Positions 35,171 through 43,960 of a stretch of DNA of 64,000 nt are shown here, piece by piece; the first letter of the stretch is position 1, and each line of letters opens with the position of its first letter. Location of the stretch: positions 186,001-250,000 of the forward strand of contig JAIQGL010000011.1 in assembly GCA_020072585.1 (NCBI GenBank), read 5' to 3'. Under the pieces are notes generated by a model, which saw nothing but the letters and a program-made list of their open reading frames with translations, made no database searches and had not been told where the DNA came from. Source of the DNA: Terriglobia bacterium. GTDB taxonomy: Bacteria > Acidobacteriota > Terriglobia > Terriglobales > Acidobacteriaceae. The position numbers and the translations under genes were made by a program.

Positions 35171-36271
35171 TCAATTTGAACTGGCGCCTCGCACGTGAGC
35201 ATTCTCCCAACTCCGAACCTTGCGGCGTGCTTCATCGAAAATTCGTTCGTAGTTCCGCAACCGGACCTTCCGGGACGTTTCCGGGTCGAGTAGCTTCCAC
35301 AAAGGCTCGTATTGATAGAAGACCTTCATATACTTGGACTGATCTGGCGGCGAGGCCGCATCCGTGCCAAACAAAAAACGGTCAGGGTAGCGTTGCATCA
35401 GATCCGCCATGGTCTTTGTCGTTTCCGGGCTGGCCACAATGTACTTGGCGGCTTCGTCCCAGGAGATGTCGAAGTAAACGTGATGGAAGGCGGGATCACG
35501 CAGTATCTCTTCGATGCTCACAGCGTAGTTCTTGCTCGGGCGGACCGTACGACCCAGGCCCATATGGGCCCAGATCGTGGTCGCGTTCGGGTGCCTATTG
35601 AAGAGGGCCTTCATCTGATTCAGGTAGGCAGGTTCGGCCCCCTCCTTGGCAAAAGGAATGTCGATATCGTTGTGGATCAACACAACCAGGCCGGCTTCCG
35701 CGGCAAAATCGAGTATGCGATCAAGAGCCGGGTCCTGAAGGCTCGCAACTTCGCCCGGTATCTTTGCCGCCACAAACTCTTTGTGAATCGTGAACTCGCC
35801 GATGCCAGTGAACACGCCGGGAAAGGTCTGGAGCACTCTGCGAATGTGGTCCGCGGCGTACATGTCCGTGGGGTTGAAGCCGGTGATCATGGGATCAAAG
35901 CGGGCCTGCTGTTCCTTCGTCAAGGATTTGTATGCCATCGCAATCCACGCGTCCGTGAACGAGTAGTAGTACAACGGAGCATCACTGTGCAGGTAATAGG
36001 TCGGAGCACGATCGCCGTCAATGCGGTACGACCACTGTTGCTGTAGGGGGATGCCGAACAACGCCACCCGCCCGGCTTTACTTCCCATTGTGCTCAGAAA
36101 ACCGCGAACGCTGGGGCCCTCCTGCACGTTGTTGGTCAAGTGGAAATGTGAATCATTGAATTCATAACTGTTGGTTTGCGTGCGCGCCGGCATAACGCTG
36201 ATGATTAAAAGCACGGCGATCGGTCCGGCGCACAGCAACTGTCGCGCGCATTGCGAGAAAAACCTTCTCAT
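35171..36271 (-). CDS. Exported amidohydrolase (amidohydrolase_2 family)
   Basis: From the ATG at 36271 (AAGGA 11 nt upstream) the 366-residue protein has a signal peptide (cleavage near ARTQT) and a TIM-barrel metallohydrolase core. Likely metal-site segments are NDSHFHL, VLIHNDIDIPF, IWAHMGLGRT and FLFGTDAASP with the late aspartate. The family includes decarboxylases and lactonases of aromatic compounds; the substrate here cannot be told. The gene lies 16 bp downstream of the repeat protein on the same strand, suggesting an operon of secreted proteins. Confidence 0.82.
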   Translation of the reverse strand: MRRFFSQCARQLLCAGPIAVLLIISVMPARTQTNSYEFNDSHFHLTNNVQEGPSVRGFLSTMGSKAGRVALFGIPLQQQWSYRIDGDRAPTYYLHSDAPLYYYSFTDAWIAMAYKSLTKEQQARFDPMITGFNPTDMYAADHIRRVLQTFPGVFTGIGEFTIHKEFVAAKIPGEVASLQDPALDRILDFAAEAGLVVLIHNDIDIPFAKEGAEPAYLNQMKALFNRHPNATTIWAHMGLGRTVRPSKNYAVSIEEILRDPAFHHVYFDISWDEAAKYIVASPETTKTMADLMQRYPDRFLFGTDAASPPDQSKYMKVFYQYEPLWKLLDPETSRKVRLRNYERIFDEARRKVRSWENAHVRGASSN

Positions 36272-36287
36272 ATTGGCCGTTTTCCTT

Positions 36288-37505
36288 TTATTTCTCGCCG
36301 TCCTCTTCATGTTCTGACTTTTCGCCTTGGCCTTCATGGTCGATTTGCAAAGACGCAACAGCAATGCCGGAGCGTCCGTCCGCTAGCTCGTACTTAAAGG
36401 CCAATCGGAAATGGTCGTTGAACGCGAACCGGCCGACGCTGACCGCAGTCACTGTGGAACCGAAAAGCAGATCTCCCGTCTGGAGCACGGCAACCGGTGA
36501 AGCCCCGCCGGTCAGCTCGACGAAAATGCCCTGGGCGCCATTTGCCTCGATCACGGAGACCGCGACAGCTCCAAGGTTATTGATCGAAGGGTGCTCGAAT
36601 TCGGCGAAGAAACCGTTCGTTGGATCGGTCCGGGCCGTAATGCCATGGCCATCTCCCGAAAGGATCTCAACGCCTAGAGCGACCCCGGCAAAATCCGCGG
36701 CCACGCCGGCATCATTGATGACCGGATCGCCGAATCCAAAGAAATCAGGATTGCTGATTGTGTCAATGACATCAATCACACTGGCAGGACCAGGCGGCAG
36801 GCCGTTGCTCGGCTCATCCCGGTTTGGAGTAATGAGAAAAATGCCTTCGTTTCTGTCCTTCAGAATTCCTCGGAAGACGATCTCGCCCGAGGCGTTGATG
36901 GCCACGTTTCCAAATGCTCCAAAGTTTGAATTCAAGGTATCGAGTACAGGAGTGAGTGCTCCGCCGTCTCCGGTGAAGATGATCGATGACCTGAGACCAT
37001 TCCTTGGAGCAAAAAAGGCGACTGTTCCGGCGGCGTTGATGGAAGGCGATCCAAAACCCAGGCCGGACAGTCCTTGGACTGTCGAATCAACAATGGTCTT
37101 TGTAGCAAATCCGTCGCTGGTAAAGATGCCAGTGGCGCGTCCTCCTGTATTCAGGTTGGCATGGAAGGCGACGATGCCCGCGGCATTGATCACCACATCG
37201 TCCGCGAAGGAAGTGAAGTTGGTGCCGCTGGTCGAAGCTATTGGTTTCAGCTCGCGGCGGTCCCATTTGAAGACTTCCTGGCCAGTACTGCTTTGCATGG
37301 CAACGAACGCGACCGCCCCGCGATTGTTGATTGCCGGAAACTGTGAGAATGAGGCAAGGCCCTGAGTGCTATCGGCTACATTCACAAATTTGATATGAAT
37401 GTTTTGCGGGGTCTCTGCGGAAGCTTGGCCGGCAAACAGCGCGAGCAATAATGCTACGGCCCAACTTCCTAATTTACTTGCGGCTGGACCGGTGTTCTTT
37501 ACCAT
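36288..37505 (-). CDS. Exported repeat protein with (I)N-x2-G-x-VAF motifs
   Basis: The 405-residue protein (ATG at 37505; the frame is open to 37571) has a signal peptide ending near ASAETP. The body is a repeated beta structure: PAINNRGAVAFVA, VVINAAGIVAFHA, PSINAAGTVAFFA, VAINASGEIVFRG, PVINDAGVAADFA, PSINNLGAVAVSV. This is the DUF7453 type seen in surface proteins of bacteria with cell-surface anchors, but no anchor is present; the end is highly charged (EGQGEKSEHEEDGEK). Function unknown. Confidence 0.8.
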   Translation of the reverse strand: MVKNTGPAASKLGSWAVALLLALFAGQASAETPQNIHIKFVNVADSTQGLASFSQFPAINNRGAVAFVAMQSSTGQEVFKWDRRELKPIASTSGTNFTSFADDVVINAAGIVAFHANLNTGGRATGIFTSDGFATKTIVDSTVQGLSGLGFGSPSINAAGTVAFFAPRNGLRSSIIFTGDGGALTPVLDTLNSNFGAFGNVAINASGEIVFRGILKDRNEGIFLITPNRDEPSNGLPPGPASVIDVIDTISNPDFFGFGDPVINDAGVAADFAGVALGVEILSGDGHGITARTDPTNGFFAEFEHPSINNLGAVAVSVIEANGAQGIFVELTGGASPVAVLQTGDLLFGSTVTAVSVGRFAFNDHFRLAFKYELADGRSGIAVASLQIDHEGQGEKSEHEEDGEK

Positions 37506-37602
37506 TGTTCTTTCGGTTTCCCTGGGGACATGTATGCGATCTCGCAATCTGCTTAATTGGGCCAGCATCACTCTCTCCTTTTTTATTGAGCGTTAGGGAT
37601 TT

Positions 37603-37866
37603 TCACGGAGCTAAAAAATTTCGAATTTTCGTCTGGTTTTGAAAGCCTTGTGCATTTGGCTGTATGGCACACGCGCTTGCTTGCCCAGGAAGACGAAGTT
37701 CCCGGCCGGTGGGGCAATGAGGGCAGGCGGGGTTGGGGGGCGTGAGTTTCTGCGCTGACGCCCAGGTCACCGCGCCAAACGCCCATGCTAGAAACGCGAG
37801 CGCGGCAGCCAGCAGTATCCAGATTGATCCGGTCTTTCCTGGATGCTGATCAAGGTTGTAGCTCAT
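37603..37866 (-). CDS. Small membrane protein with CPHC motif
   Basis: The 87-residue protein is preceded by GGGAGG. It has a hydrophobic helix (about 14-36) and then PACPHCPTG, a CxxC pair that could bind metal or be redox-active. I do not recognise it. It lies among genes for exported proteins on the same strand. Confidence 0.6.
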   Translation of the reverse strand: MSYNLDQHPGKTGSIWILLAAALAFLAWAFGAVTWASAQKLTPPNPACPHCPTGRELRLPGQASACAIQPNAQGFQNQTKIRNFLAP

Positions 37867-37952
37867 TTATCCTCCCTTTCATCGCAAGGTGAGAGGGGTG
37901 TTCCCCTCCCCACCTTGCTGTGGATTGTGCTGCAACGAAGCCATGTGTCCTG

Positions 37953-38528
37953 CTACCTGCGGTCTTCTTCCTGGAGCTTGGGGATGCCGGCGGCGAACCA
38001 GACTCCGCCCACATTACGGATGAGCAATACCGGAGAGTCACAGGGGGTCGGCAGGGCCGGAGACAGGAAATCGTCGATTCTAAAGTCCCCGTCAGCCGCA
38101 AGGGCTACACCGGCCAGATTTGAACTGTGTGCGGTCGCGGTGCCGGCCGCCCCGCAGAAAAGCGTGGCGTGGACGCTCTGCCCGGCATTGGTTCCAATGC
38201 CGTTACCCGATGCCAAGAGCAGGCCGCGGCCCACAACCTTGATATGCCCATCGGGGCCTACCGCAGCCTCAAGGTCTGCGATCCTCCAGGGCGCGCCAGG
38301 AGGAACACCCCGCACCACGTTGAGGTTGACTGTCCCATTCGCGGCGACTCCGGTAACAGGAATGACCCCGATACCGCCTTTGAATTTCAGGAAGGTCTCA
38401 GAGTCAGTATTATTTTGTGCGGAGGCGAAGCCAGTCAGCGCAAGCGCCATGAGGGCTACGAGTAATCCGCGACCCACATTGCGTGCCGCACCACGATTGT
38501 GAAAGGTATCATTGCGAGTGTTGTCCAT
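37953..38528 (-). CDS. Exported hypothetical protein
   Basis: From an ATG at 38528 with AAGGAG upstream, the 191-residue protein has a clear signal peptide (VGRGLLVALMALALTGFASAQ) and a small beta-rich domain (VIPVTGVAANGTVNLNVVRGVPPG...). Similar proteins are frequent in Acidobacteria, without known function. It probably heads the leftward run of exported proteins. Confidence 0.72.
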   Translation of the reverse strand: MDNTRNDTFHNRGAARNVGRGLLVALMALALTGFASAQNNTDSETFLKFKGGIGVIPVTGVAANGTVNLNVVRGVPPGAPWRIADLEAAVGPDGHIKVVGRGLLLASGNGIGTNAGQSVHATLFCGAAGTATAHSSNLAGVALAADGDFRIDDFLSPALPTPCDSPVLLIRNVGGVWFAAGIPKLQEEDRR

Positions 38529-38577
38529 ATTCTTCTCCTTATTTTTGAACATGTGAAAAAAATTGCCGCACACAACC

Positions 38578-38814
38578 TCATCCGATCCCGTTTTCTTCGG
38601 AGGAGGCGGTTCTCAGCATGTCCAGCAGAAGCTGCGGCAATTCTTCAATCGACTGAAAGTTTGCCGTGCGCCCTGATGCCACATGCTCGACTCGCCCCTC
38701 AAGTTGTCCTTCACGAGCCTTAGCGCTTCCCCGGAACTGGACCACGAATGCGCTTGTGTGCGGGAACCCCTTCATCACGATCCCAAAATAGCCCGCCACC
38801 CGGATGCGAGTCAT
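38578..38814 (-). CDS. Small hypothetical protein
   Basis: The 78-residue product (or 65 from the ATG at 38775) contains FVVQFRGSAKAREGQLEGRVEHVASGRTANFQSIEELPQLLLDML, a beta-beta-helix pattern that I associate with short acidobacterial proteins of unknown role. It is 49 bp upstream of the exported protein and divergent from the large regulator at 38950. Confidence 0.6.
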   Translation of the reverse strand: MTRIRVAGYFGIVMKGFPHTSAFVVQFRGSAKAREGQLEGRVEHVASGRTANFQSIEELPQLLLDMLRTASSEENGIG

Positions 38815-38949
38815 AACGTAATCGTCATCTCAAGGTAATGTTTTGGTGGTGGTGGCGATGGACGGGAAACAATATTTTGCGTCCGGTGTGCGCCTGAAAG
38901 TATCCAACTGGAGTACCATAGGCCCAACCGGCGGTTTTTCCCTACATTC

Positions 38950-41739
38950 GTGAAAACCATCACGTTCGGACGATTTCGACTCGACCTCACCAACGAGTGC
39001 CTGTGGCAGGGCACGCGAGCAATATCATTACGGCCGAAGGCTTTCGGGGTGCTGAAAATACTGGTCGAGCATGCTGGCGAACTCGTTAACAAGCAGCAGA
39101 TGTTCGATGCCGTTTGGCCGGGCACGTTTGTCGGGGATGCTGTCCTTAAGGACAGCATCCGGCAACTGCGAGAAGCGTTGAGCGACGACGCCGGTTCTCC
39201 CAGCTACATTGAAACAGCACATCGCCGCGGCTATCGTTTCATTGGGAAGATTTCTCAGCCAGCATTGGACAAGCATTCAATTCCACAGCCGGGGCCTGGC
39301 TCCGTTTCACTCCCGCTGAATACTTCCGCGCCGGGCTCCTCGCCGGTCGCAGTCCGGGCGCTTGGACGCGACGCGGAGCTGGCCAAGATGCTGAGCTGGC
39401 TGGACCGGGTTCGCACAGGCGAACGTCAAACTCTCTTCATTACCGGGGAGGCCGGAATAGGCAAGACTACTTTGGTCCAGGCTTTTCTGGAACAAGCGGA
39501 ACAAGTCCCGGGAATAGTCGTGGTACGCGGACAATGCCTGGAGCACTTTGGTTCAGGCGAAGCTTATTTACCCGTGCTGGATGGATTCTCCCGGCTGTGC
39601 CGCTCTTCTGCCGGTGCGCCAGTCCTGGGGGCCTTGCGTGAGGAAGCCCCGTCGTGGCTGACCCATATGTCGTCTTTAGCGCCGCGATCAGAAAGAGATG
39701 ACCTGCAATCTCACAGCGGGAGCACTACGCGCGAAGGCATGCTGCGCGAAATGGCTGAGGCGATCGAGAGGCTTACCTCCGGCTCACCCTTGTTGCTGGT
39801 TCTCGAGGACTTGCATTGGAGCGATTACTCCACTCTTGATTTAGTTTCCTATTTGGCGCGACGCAGGGATCCCGCGCAGTTGATGATTATCGGCACCTAC
39901 CGCCCTGTTGATGTGATTCTCTCCGACCACCCCATCAGAGGCGTGAAACGGGAGCTACAAGCACACAGCCTGTGCCACGAGATTCCGCTCGAGTACCTCA
40001 CCGAAGAGACAGTCGCACAATACCTGGCGGCAAGATTTCCCGGTCGCGACCTTCCGAGCCGGTTGCGACACACGATATACAGGCGGACAGATGGCAACCC
40101 GCTCTTCATGGTCAATTTGGTTGAGTACCTGACAGATCACAGAGTCATTGTCGAAGATCAAGGGCGGTGGAAATTATGTGTTGAGTGTTCGGAAATAGAA
40201 CACGGAATTCCCTCAAGCCTCAAAGAGCTGATTGAAAAACAAATCGAGCGCCTCAATACGGATGAGCGTGCGGTGCTGGAAGCGGCCAGCGCTACAGGAA
40301 TGGAATTCTCTACCGTAGCGGTCGCCGCTGGACTTGACATGCCTACCGCATGGGTTGAAAAGCACTGCGAAGAACTGGCGCGTCGCCATCATTTTCTTTC
40401 TCCTGCGTGGCTTTCCGAGCTACCCGACGGCACTGTTACTTCGCGACACAGATTCAATCACGTACTTTATCGCGAGGTTCCCTACAGCCTGATTTCGCCC
40501 ATGCGGCGCGCGCAGATTCATCAGCGAATTGCCGAGCGGGCGGTGGAGATCTTCAAGGATCGCGCCAATGAGATTGCAGCGGAGCTGGCCATGCATTTCG
40601 AGCAGAGCCGGGACTGGCCACGCGCACTGCAATACCTTATTGAAGCGGCCAGGACCGCTACCCAACGGTCGGCTCACCATGAAGCGGTGGAGCTCTCCAG
40701 AAGAGGATTGGAGGTGCTGAAGCGGCTGCCCGAAGCGACCGGACGCGCGCAGCAGGAAATCACGCTCCGCATGATGTTGAGCGTATCTCTTATGGCCTTC
40801 CAGGGGTTTGCAGCTGATGAGATGGAGAAGATCCATGCGCTTGGCAAAGAATTGCTCCGGTTACAGGGGCCGTCCCCGCAGCTGTTTAATATGCTCGCCT
40901 TGCTGGTCTTGTTTTACAAGTTCAGCGGACAAATCCAGTCGGCCCAGTTCATCGCAGAACAGTTGTTACAGATTGCCGAAACGCTCAACGATTCGGCCCT
41001 GACCATGGAAGCGCACCGCACGATGGGCTCAGCTCTGATCGAACAGGGTAAATGCGCTGAGGCACTGAAATACTTCAATCAGGCTTCTGCTCTGTACCCG
41101 GCCAACCGCAACCACCGTTACACTCTGGCCATCGCCCATGACTGCAAGGTTGTCAGTGAATGTTTCGCAGCGCGGGCCTTATGGGGCCTTGGCCACCCCG
41201 ACGGTGCTTTGGATCGAATGCGGGGAGCGTTAGCTTTCGCCAGAGAACTTTCTCACCCGGCAAGCTGGATATTCGCCGCGCACTTTTCCGCGCAACTTCA
41301 CCAATTGCGAGGTGAGGCAGTGCTTGCGCGCGAGCGTGCGAGCGAAGTTGTGAAACTGGCGGATGAATACGGACTGGATCTCTGGCAGGAGCTCGGCAAT
41401 ATTGATATGGGTTGGGCGGAGGCCGAACTTGGGAACAGGCAGCAGGGTATTGATCAAATGCAACGCGGTATAGCAGCTTATATGGCCACCGGAGCTAAGC
41501 TGTGGTGCCCTTACTTCCTGGGATTGTTGGCTGGCCAATTATCCAGATCAGGACGCGTGGAAGAAGGTCTCCGCACGATTGGCCAGGCTTTATCCCTTGC
41601 TGAAGAAAGCGGAGAACTCTATGCCATGGACGGTTTGTATCGGATCAAAAACGAGCTGGTTGCTCAGACTGATCATGGACCGCGGACAACAGATACCGGG
41701 CGGAATTCTTCAAGAATGCTAAGACGGATCTACCATTAG
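38950..41739 (+). CDS. Winged-helix transcriptional regulator fused to AAA-type ATPase and TPR region
   Basis: The 929-residue protein starts at a GTG. Residues 1-105 are an OmpR/CadC-type winged helix (LRPKAFGVLKILVEHAGELVNKQQMFDAVWP, IETAHRRGYRFIG). Residues about 138-400 are an AAA_16/STAND-like ATPase with Walker A TGEAGIGKTT (165-174) and Walker B LLLVLEDLHWSD. From about 540 on there are helical TPR-like repeats. There is no membrane helix, so it senses an intracellular signal. Its targets are unknown; the divergent leftward cluster of small and exported proteins is the nearest candidate, 135 bp away. Confidence 0.88.
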   Translation: MKTITFGRFRLDLTNECLWQGTRAISLRPKAFGVLKILVEHAGELVNKQQMFDAVWPGTFVGDAVLKDSIRQLREALSDDAGSPSYIETAHRRGYRFIGKISQPALDKHSIPQPGPGSVSLPLNTSAPGSSPVAVRALGRDAELAKMLSWLDRVRTGERQTLFITGEAGIGKTTLVQAFLEQAEQVPGIVVVRGQCLEHFGSGEAYLPVLDGFSRLCRSSAGAPVLGALREEAPSWLTHMSSLAPRSERDDLQSHSGSTTREGMLREMAEAIERLTSGSPLLLVLEDLHWSDYSTLDLVSYLARRRDPAQLMIIGTYRPVDVILSDHPIRGVKRELQAHSLCHEIPLEYLTEETVAQYLAARFPGRDLPSRLRHTIYRRTDGNPLFMVNLVEYLTDHRVIVEDQGRWKLCVECSEIEHGIPSSLKELIEKQIERLNTDERAVLEAASATGMEFSTVAVAAGLDMPTAWVEKHCEELARRHHFLSPAWLSELPDGTVTSRHRFNHVLYREVPYSLISPMRRAQIHQRIAERAVEIFKDRANEIAAELAMHFEQSRDWPRALQYLIEAARTATQRSAHHEAVELSRRGLEVLKRLPEATGRAQQEITLRMMLSVSLMAFQGFAADEMEKIHALGKELLRLQGPSPQLFNMLALLVLFYKFSGQIQSAQFIAEQLLQIAETLNDSALTMEAHRTMGSALIEQGKCAEALKYFNQASALYPANRNHRYTLAIAHDCKVVSECFAARALWGLGHPDGALDRMRGALAFARELSHPASWIFAAHFSAQLHQLRGEAVLARERASEVVKLADEYGLDLWQELGNIDMGWAEAELGNRQQGIDQMQRGIAAYMATGAKLWCPYFLGLLAGQLSRSGRVEEGLRTIGQALSLAEESGELYAMDGLYRIKNELVAQTDHGPRTTDTGRNSSRMLRRIYH

Positions 41740-42380
41740 GGTGCTTCCCCCACAATCGGGAAAAATCCTGCATCAGGCGGGGGCAGTCCAACCACAGAAT
41801 GCGGTGCCTTGTGTGAACTTACGTGTACTTCGGCAAGTCCCCACGTATTTGTAAGTTGTTGTACAACCTGAAACCGTAGCGCTGTCACGGCAGAGGACGC
41901 GGGTTCGAGTCCCCTCGTCCCCGCCAGTTGATTTCCCTTTTTGATTCAGTGCGTTACAACCACACCCTTGCGTTGGTTTTTCGGAAAATCGGATCGTAAG
42001 TCATTTATTTTCTGCCTATTAGGGACAGTTCGAAAGTCCAGTCAGGTCGCATAAAGAGCAATAATAGACATTCTCGCAACCAACTGCGGTCCAGAAAATG
42101 ATTGTCGCGGTAGGGGCGGCCATCGCCTGATCGCCCCCGCACAAACAGTCTGATTTCTTCTGTACGTTCACGTCCGCCATTCGGTTTAGGGCCTGCTTGC
42201 GGACCGGTTTGATCGGTTGACCAAGACGTCGTTTTCAAGGGCCCCGCTCGTCGTCGGCCCTTGTCGGGTAGTTTCGGCAGCCACGCATGGCTGGCCTGAA
42301 GTCAACGCACCTCCCCAATCGAATCACGGCTTAGTAAAGCCTTTGTTTTAAGAAATATAGAGGAAATCATCGCTGCTTGC
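41740..42380. other. Intergenic region with second tRNA-Asp fragment
   Basis: No gene is supported in this 640-bp stretch. It holds the tRNA-Asp 3' fragment at 41882-41926. A minus-strand frame at 42005-42238 is not convincing. Confidence 0.55.
41882..41926 (+). pseudogene. tRNA-Asp 3' fragment, second copy
   Basis: CTGTCAC loop, T arm with TTCGAGT, acceptor CGTCCCC, G and CCA match the fragment at 12098 at 42 of 46 positions. The T stem has one C-C mismatch and the anticodon stem does not pair, so this is not a working tRNA. The two copies are 29,784 bp apart in the same orientation. Confidence 0.65.
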
Positions 42381-42409
42381 TTGACATACTCATTTAATAC
42401 TCATAATAT
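42381..42409 (+). promoter_or_regulatory. Sigma70 promoter of the ribbon-helix-helix operon
   Basis: TTGACA (42381-42386), 17 nt, TAATAT (42404-42409). This is a near-ideal housekeeping promoter, about 30 bp before the first ATG. Confidence 0.7.
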
Positions 42410-42414
42410 ACTCA
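42386..42414 (+). repeat. Three ATACTCA repeats with exact 11-bp period (candidate operator)
   Basis: ATACTCA occurs at 42386, 42397 and 42408, one helical turn apart, covering the spacer and -10 of the promoter. Ribbon-helix-helix proteins bind such short tandem repeats, and one is encoded downstream, so autorepression is likely. Confidence 0.65.
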
Positions 42415-42439
42415 GCAGATAAAGAAGCAAGGACCCTGC

Positions 42440-42661
42440 ATGCTACAAACAACAGGAAGACTTGGAAACGAACATGAACCAACAACGATTAACCCCGGAA
42501 AAGGGTTTAAAGCCAAAAGCATTGAAGATGCCCCGCAGCTTCCGGATCCTGACGACGGGACTGAAACCGTAGAAGGATTCAGCAGCATGCCCATCTTGCT
42601 CCGTGATCGCGTGAGATGTGTAGAGCCGAAACTTGAGGTACAGAAACCTGGACAAATCTAA
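42440..42661 (+). CDS. Hypothetical protein, first gene of the ribbon-helix-helix operon
   Basis: The 73-residue frame has an AAGGA site 8 nt upstream and begins 30 bp after the promoter. The product is polar and rich in Pro, Asp and Glu, probably disordered, and is not recognised. Its stop is 45 bp before the ribbon-helix-helix start. Confidence 0.5.
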   Translation: MLQTTGRLGNEHEPTTINPGKGFKAKSIEDAPQLPDPDDGTETVEGFSSMPILLRDRVRCVEPKLEVQKPGQI

Positions 42662-42706
42662 ATGGAATTACTTTCAATCGAAATCGAGAATCTGGAGAAA
42701 CCCACC

Positions 42707-43021
42707 ATGGAAAAAAAACGTTTGCAATTTGATTTCACGCAGGAGGCTATTGATGAACTAGACCAACTCAAGGAGAAGACTGGCCTTCCGACGCGGGCTG
42801 AGTTGATCCGCCATGCCTTGAGATTCTTCCAGTGGGCTTATGACGAAACCGCAAATCACAAAGCCACTCTTCTGTTGGAGAAGAACGACAGGCTACGCGA
42901 GGTCATATTTCCATTTTGGACGGCTGGCAGAATGGAAACAACAGCGTCCGAAACCGACGAAGGAACCAAAGAAAGTAAGCCCGCCGAGGCTGCGTACTTT
43001 AAAGCTCGGTCGGCAGGCTAG
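42707..43021 (+). CDS. Ribbon-helix-helix DNA-binding protein
   Basis: From an ATG at 42707 (GGAG 9 nt upstream) the 104-residue protein starts MEKKRLQFDFTQEAIDELDQLKEKTGLPTRAELIRHAL-, a classic ribbon (KRLQFDF) plus two helices. The C-terminal half is helical then disordered and acidic. It is likely a dimeric repressor of its own operon through the 11-bp repeats. It could be the antitoxin of a toxin-antitoxin pair, but the downstream membrane protein does not look like a known toxin. Confidence 0.75.
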   Translation: MEKKRLQFDFTQEAIDELDQLKEKTGLPTRAELIRHALRFFQWAYDETANHKATLLLEKNDRLREVIFPFWTAGRMETTASETDEGTKESKPAEAAYFKARSAG

Positions 43022-43037
43022 TGACAGACACCCTGGG

Positions 43038-43070
43038 AGCTGGCGGATGGGCGAAGTCCCGTCGCCAGCT
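43038..43070. repeat. Inverted repeat between operon genes
   Basis: AGCTGGCG (43038-43045) pairs exactly with CGCCAGCT (43063-43070), enclosing a second GGG/CCC pairing. It has no T-run, so it is probably an mRNA hairpin between the ribbon-helix-helix gene and the membrane-protein gene. Confidence 0.5.
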
Positions 43071-43094
43071 TCCTAAAAACTTGGAGGTATAGAT

Positions 43095-43466
43095 ATGTCA
43101 GAAAATGAACCAGATGAATTCAAACCTTATTCAAGAGTTCTGGGGCCGTATTTAGGACCAGAAATTGACATTCTTGTCTCGCGGGCACGAATTTACATAC
43201 ACCCACTTCTCGAGAAAGAGCTTGATCTCATAGCCGTGACATCGGAAAATATGAGCCTAGACATGACGCTCTGGTCGATCTGTGCTGGCGTGCTTCCGAC
43301 AGCGATAGCCACCTTGTACACGGAGTTGACACCGACAGCCCGCCTCGGCTTCCAAACCGCTGCATTGGTTGCCTGCATCATTGGTTTCACCTCCTTCATC
43401 CGTTGGATGCGGACTCGAAATTCGCTACGCAATATCATTAGCGAGATAAAAAGCCGCAAAGCATAA
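43095..43466 (+). CDS. Small two-helix membrane protein
   Basis: The 123-residue protein has GGAGG 9 nt upstream of its ATG. Two hydrophobic helices (about 60-75 and 83-102) follow a polar N-terminal half, and the tail is basic (RWMRTRNSLRNIISEIKSRKA). I do not recognise it. It is the last gene before the terminator at 43489 and so belongs to the ribbon-helix-helix operon. Confidence 0.65.
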   Translation: MSENEPDEFKPYSRVLGPYLGPEIDILVSRARIYIHPLLEKELDLIAVTSENMSLDMTLWSICAGVLPTAIATLYTELTPTARLGFQTAALVACIIGFTSFIRWMRTRNSLRNIISEIKSRKA

Positions 43467-43488
43467 GAAACCGATTTCGGAAAAGGCG

Positions 43489-43516
43489 CCTCGATCTTTG
43501 GTCGAGGTTTTTGTTT
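43489..43516 (+). terminator. Rho-independent terminator
   Basis: CCTCGA pairs with TCGAGG around TCTTTGG, followed by TTTTTGTTTT, 22 bp after the membrane-protein stop. Confidence 0.8.
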
Positions 43517-43960
43517 TATGGGCCTATGCGACGGTTGATTTATCTCGCTTAGTCAGGCGGCCTGAAGTGGATTCGGCTGCAACACGAGTTCTCTAAAATC
43601 ATGCGCTAAGGCCGAAGCTCAATGGAGTCCAAAAAGTTTGGAAATCGTCCGTTACTCCCCGCCAGCTTTTTCATGACTTAAAGAGCAATCGTCCCAAAAA
43701 GTCCAATCCATGCCCTGCGCACAGTTGCGAAAGTCTCCTGTCATCATCCTGGCCAAAACGCAAATGATTTAAGGCCTAACAGGCAGATGTCCGCTGTGGT
43801 CTTGATCTCCGGCCGATATAGATTTCAAGCAATGCTGAATGAGTGTCATGGCATAAACTGCTTTTGCGGTGACGTTCCTCTACTGAGACTTTGATTCTGG
43901 ATCAGCCATCCAGTTTTGAGATCATTCGTCATAGATTCAACGGGATGATCTGTTACGCTG
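43517..43960. other. Intergenic region upstream of the P-type ATPase
   Basis: No gene. It holds the short tRNA-end-like repeat at 43657. No magnesium riboswitch pattern was recognised, though a leader RNA before an MgtA-type gene would not be surprising. Confidence 0.45.
43657..43680 (+). repeat. Short repeat of the tRNA-Asp end and its flank
   Basis: CCCCGCCAGCTTTT (43657-43670) is identical to 12135-12148, and the next ten bases match at seven positions (TCATGACTTA against CAATCACTTA). It may be a third, mostly eroded attachment-site copy. Confidence 0.4.

Noticed and set aside
42005-42238. 77-residue leftward gene
   Set aside because: No start signal, biased composition and no recognisable features.
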